A DNA stretch of 17,359 nt from Mucilaginibacter sp. UBA5151 (GTDB taxonomy: Bacteria; Bacteroidota; Bacteroidia; Sphingobacteriales; Sphingobacteriaceae), in the NCBI GenBank assembly GCA_002413785.1, contig DHXR01000024.1, positions 114,847-132,205 on the forward strand, in the 5' to 3' direction. The notes under the pieces are model-generated. The model saw only the letters and a program-made list of their open reading frames with translations, was not told where the DNA came from and made no database searches. Below are positions 15,131-17,359 of the stretch, piece after piece. A program made the position numbers and the translations under genes. Each line of letters begins with the position of its first letter. Position 1 is the first letter of the stretch.

Positions 15131-15165
15131 AACTCATTATCAAAGTTTGGATAATGAGGTTTTAC
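15131..15165 (+). terminator. Terminator-like hairpin after the FISUMP gene
   Basis: CTCATTATC (15133-15141) pairs with GATAATGAG (15150-15158) around an 8-base loop, 4 bp after the stop codon, followed by GTTTTACC. The T run is short (four), but the position right after the last lipoprotein gene supports an end of transcription here. Confidence 0.55.
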
Positions 15166-15235
15166 CGTTACTGCAACGGGCAAATTAGTATAAATAAGCG
15201 CACCCTTTCCCTGAAATATAATCACCAAAAAAATT

Positions 15236-15624
15236 ATGACTAAAGAAGATTTACTACCGTACATTGAATTAGACACACAAGCGTTTTGGCTAAATTCCGT
15301 TAACCCCGTTAATAGCGATTCGTTATTTATTGGAGCAGGGATAACCAATGTAAACCAAGCTAAACAACTTCAAAATTCAGATGAAGGCGGCAGAGTAGTT
15401 AAAGCCCTGTTCTCGTCGACTTACCTTGTCAACGGTGAATATATTATTCACTATATGAAAGCAATGGTTCTTACAAACCGGATACCGCTACTTTCAAGAA
15501 CGTCTATAATGAACTTTATGAACTGATTAATACCAGTATTAACAGAATAAGGAGCCGGGACGTTGACCTTGAATTTACTATTAAATCAACTTATCAGGAA
15601 CGTGATTTTAAAATATTAAAGTAG
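15236..15624 (+). pseudogene. Hypothetical gene broken by a 2-nt frameshift
   Basis: The frame from ATG 15236 is protein-like up to about 15454 (MTKEDLLPYIELDTQAFWLN, then SSTYLVNGEYIIHY), then degrades. In the frame starting at 15454, YESNGSYKPDTATFKNVYNE and further protein-like sequence continue to a stop at 15622-15624, ending YQERDFKILK. Removing one TA from CTATATG (15451-15457) joins the two parts into a single ~128-aa protein. The product is not recognised and has no signal peptide. It is either a recent pseudogene or an assembly/read error. Confidence 0.6.
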
Positions 15625-15636
15625 TACATTAGAATT

Positions 15637-15988
15637 ATGGAAACCATAAGCATTCAGATACCTGCACCTGATTTTAGCTTTGCAGATATGGCTAAGACTA
15701 TAGCAAAAAAAGTTTGCCCAAGATGACTTAGACCACGCAGGTTTGATGTATCTGGAAAATCATAATTTTACGAAACATGGCGAACTTACTTATAAATTAA
15801 ATTTGATTTTTAATGAGTTGGACACCAAAGAAGAACAACTGGTTTATCTATCAGAAGTAATAACTTTTTTAGTAAACATTGACATTAAAAATCAAAAGAT
15901 GTTGCAAAGTAAAGGTATGCCAGAGCATGTTTACTTAGCACATAAGATGCAAACCGATATGGCTAAGTATAATACTCCCCAAAATTAG
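15637..15988 (+). pseudogene. Hypothetical gene, frameshifted at A7 and cut short by the IS end
   Basis: ATG 15637 opens METISIQIPAPDFSFADMAK and runs to a run of seven A (15705-15711), after which the frame soon stops. One A fewer would continue into AKKFAQDDLDHAGLMYLENH and a clearly protein-like frame to 15988. The last codons, KYNTPQN and TAG, are already the inverted repeat of the IS3-like remnant, which begins at 15967. The original C-terminus is therefore lost. The sequence is helical and charged, of unknown family, 12 bp after the previous broken gene, so the two were probably one operon. A frame starting at 15743 could still give an 81-aa product. Confidence 0.6.
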
Positions 15989-16433
15989 GTCAAAGAATTA
16001 AGGTATAAAAAACCGTAGATTTATTTGACGATGAAAAAAGTGAGCAGAAAGAAATTCAGTGCAGAATTTAAAGCAAAAGTAGCTATAGCAGCAATAAAAG
16101 AACAGCATACAGTAGCAGAACTGGCGGTTCAATATGAAGTCCATCCCACGCAGATACAGAGCTGGAAGAAGCATTTTGTGGAACATAGTTCTCAAATATT
16201 TTCCGAGAAACAAACCGGCGAGAAGCAAAGTGAGACTAATGAGGCGCTTTTATACGAGCAGATCGGTAAGCTTCAGATGCAGAATGAGTGGCTAAAAAAA
16301 AAATTACAATGACGCGCGGCATTGCAGAACGCAGGGATATGGTAATTAATATAATACTCCCCAAAATTAGGTCAAATAAATCTACGGTTTTTTATACCTT
16401 AATTCTTTGACCTAATTTTGGGGAGTATTATAC
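15967..16433 (+). mobile_element. IS3-family remnant bracketed by a 63-bp perfect inverted repeat
   Basis: Bases 15967-16029 are the exact reverse complement of 16371-16433. Each starts with an IS end (ATACTCCCCAAAATTAGGTC) and continues into the leader of orfA, so the right side is a copy of the left end, not a normal right end. A further direct copy of the outer 26 bases lies at 16351-16376, right where orfB is cut. The unit holds orfA and only ~14 codons of orfB. It has disrupted the gene at 15637 on its left and abuts the DUF3857 remnant on its right. Confidence 0.8.
16031..16312 (+). CDS. IS3-family transposase OrfA
   Basis: A 93-aa helix-turn-helix protein, the DNA-binding subunit of IS3-type transposases: RKKFSAEFKAKVAIAAIKEQ, then HTVAELAVQYEVHPTQIQSW, and a C-terminal leucine-zipper-like helix (ALLYEQIGKLQMQNEWLKKK). 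I use the ATG at 16031; a TTG two codons upstream is also open. Near its end is a run of ten A (16294-16303), where these elements normally shift frame to make OrfAB. OrfB would start at ATG 16309 (overlapping the stop as ATGA) and reads MTRGIAERRDMVIN before it runs into a duplicated IS end at 16351. The catalytic DDE part is missing, so the element cannot move by itself. Confidence 0.88.
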   Translation: MKKVSRKKFSAEFKAKVAIAAIKEQHTVAELAVQYEVHPTQIQSWKKHFVEHSSQIFSEKQTGEKQSETNEALLYEQIGKLQMQNEWLKKKLQ

Positions 16434-16630
16434 AAAGCTTAAAGTTTACTTATGGTAATTATGATGTAAATTATGTTTACAATGCGGCAAAAAACCAGGT
16501 GATAAGCACGGCGAAGTTTAATTTAAGCAACCATGTGATCCCTGCTGCCAAATACACCGAACTACAGCAATACCTTGATGCTGTTGCAAAAGCGCAAAAT
16601 AAAAAACTGGTGATCCGTAAGAAGGCATAA
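16434..16630 (+). pseudogene. C-terminal fragment of the split DUF3857 protein
   Basis: About 65 codons with no start of their own: SLKFTYGNYDVNYVYNAAKN, then VISTAKFNLSNHVIPAAKYT, and a tail with LDAVAKAQNKKLVIRKK. From memory, this is how secreted DUF3857/transglutaminase-like proteins of Sphingobacteriaceae end. Together with the N-terminal piece at 7457-7690 it marks one ancestral gene upstream of aat, now interrupted by ~8.7 kb and lacking roughly 500 codons. The frame is open leftwards into the IS end, where a TTG at 16418 could start a short product, but this is unlikely to matter. Confidence 0.7.
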
Positions 16631-16640
16631 ATTTGTCCTG

Positions 16641-17276
16641 ATGATATTCAGGCTTGATGAACGTTTACTTTTCCCCGACCCGGATTTAGCTGAACCCGAT
16701 GGTCTATTGGCCGTTGGCGGCGATCTGTCTGTTAACCGCCTGTTGCTGGCTTATCAAAACGGCATATTTCCCTGGTATAGTGATGATACGCCTATACTAT
16801 GGTATTCGCCGCATGAACGCTTTGTGCTATACCCTGCTGAATTGAGGGTTTCCAAATCAATGAACCAGGTTTTGCGTTCAAACAGGTTCAGGGTTACGGT
16901 TGATCAATGCTTTGACAGGGTGATTGCCGCCTGTTCTGCCGTTTTAAGGGAGGGACAGGATGGCACCTGGATAACGGATGATATGAAAGTGGCCTATCAG
17001 CAGCTTCATCAAAAAGGGTATGCCCATTCTGTAGAAGTTTGGCAGCAGGATGATTTGGTGGGCGGCCTGTACGGTGTGCAGATTGCTGATGTGTTTTGCG
17101 GAGAAAGCATGTTCAGCATGGTAAGCAATGCCTCAAAGGTGGCCCTCATTCATTTATGCACCGGCGGGAAATACCGGCTGATAGATTGCCAGGTGCATAC
17201 CGCTCACCTGGAGTCGATGGGCGCCCGGATGATCAGCCGGGAAGAATATATGCAGGTGGTGAAGGGTGAGTTGTGA
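16641..17276 (+). CDS. aat: Leucyl/phenylalanyl-tRNA-protein transferase
   Basis: Transfers Leu or Phe from tRNA to proteins with an N-terminal Arg or Lys, marking them for ClpS/ClpAP degradation (N-end rule). At 211 aa it is of family length, and all landmark blocks are present: GLLAVGGDLS (21-30), GIFPWYSDDTPILWYSPHER (41-60), GTWITDDM (108-115), GYAHSVEVW (126-134), GGLYGVQIADVFCGESMFS (141-159) and DCQVHTAHLESMGA (182-195). It starts 10 bp after the DUF3857 remnant, so it was probably the second gene of that transcript. With the island in place, it may now depend on an internal or island-derived promoter. Nothing recognisable follows it in the last 83 bp. Confidence 0.97.
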   Translation: MIFRLDERLLFPDPDLAEPDGLLAVGGDLSVNRLLLAYQNGIFPWYSDDTPILWYSPHERFVLYPAELRVSKSMNQVLRSNRFRVTVDQCFDRVIAACSAVLREGQDGTWITDDMKVAYQQLHQKGYAHSVEVWQQDDLVGGLYGVQIADVFCGESMFSMVSNASKVALIHLCTGGKYRLIDCQVHTAHLESMGARMISREEYMQVVKGEL

Positions 17277-17359
17277 ATAAGTGAGTAGTGAGAGGTGAAT
17301 TTAAAATATGTACTTTAGCGGTAAGTAAAACTTTCAAAATAACTTCCGCAAATTGCATG

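Noticed and set aside
15705..15711. Programmed frameshift at the A7 run
   Set aside because: Joining the frames needs +1, not the -1 slip typical of A-rich slippery sites, and the neighbouring gene is also frameshifted; decay or read error is more likely.

Overview
The window looks like a chromosomal segment of a member of the Bacteroidota, most likely family Sphingobacteriaceae (Mucilaginibacter/Pedobacter-like). The evidence is gldB next to a glutamine-dependent nadE, a DUF4136 lipoprotein, many lipobox-type secreted proteins, -7 boxes of the TAnnTTTG type, few Shine-Dalgarno sequences, and FISUMP and DUF3857 proteins. The genus is inferred; no 16S or other marker is present.

Layout. (1) 1-950: a tRNA-Pro(GGG) gene on the minus strand with its terminator. 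On its downstream side is a PIN-domain toxin-antitoxin pair, and beyond that a degenerate colinear tRNA-Pro copy that shares 22 identical bases with the tRNA 3' end. (2) 950-1750: no convincing gene, but two copies of a ~125-bp dispersed element with a hairpin at each end, plus two copies of a shorter hairpin repeat. (3) 1751-7000: ordinary core genes. These are a DUF4136 lipoprotein and nadE on the minus strand, and gldB and ffh on the plus strand. A MITE-like inverted-repeat element lies just upstream of ffh. (4) 7000-7420: a third copy of the ~125-bp element and a small minus-strand gene that may be a stray antitoxin. (5) 7457-16630: an accessory island, visibly more AT-rich than its flanks, that sits inside a broken DUF3857 gene. 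The first ~78 codons remain at 7457-7690, the last ~65 at 16434-16630, and the middle is gone. (6) 16641-17276: aat, the next core gene.

The island. In order, on the plus strand, it encodes a secreted TPR-CHAT caspase-like protease, an ECF sigma factor starting with TTG, and a single-pass membrane protein. That membrane protein has an anti-sigma-like cytoplasmic part and periplasmic TPRs, and its gene overlaps the sigma gene by 17 nt. Four lipoproteins follow: coiled coil plus LamG, a small one, a TPR one, and one with two FISUMP domains. A terminator-like hairpin comes next, then two frameshifted genes and an IS3-family remnant. The remnant keeps orfA only and is bracketed by a perfect 63-bp inverted repeat.

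How the genes may work together (inference). The protease, the membrane TPR protein and the sigma factor have the parts for an envelope signalling chain: the CHAT protease could cut the periplasmic side of the anti-sigma and free the sigma factor to express surface lipoproteins. The part list recalls the TPR-CHAT (Csx29) / Csx30 / RpoE arrangement of type III-E CRISPR loci. Here there is no CRISPR or effector gene, and the protease has a signal peptide. This is the most interesting content of the window.
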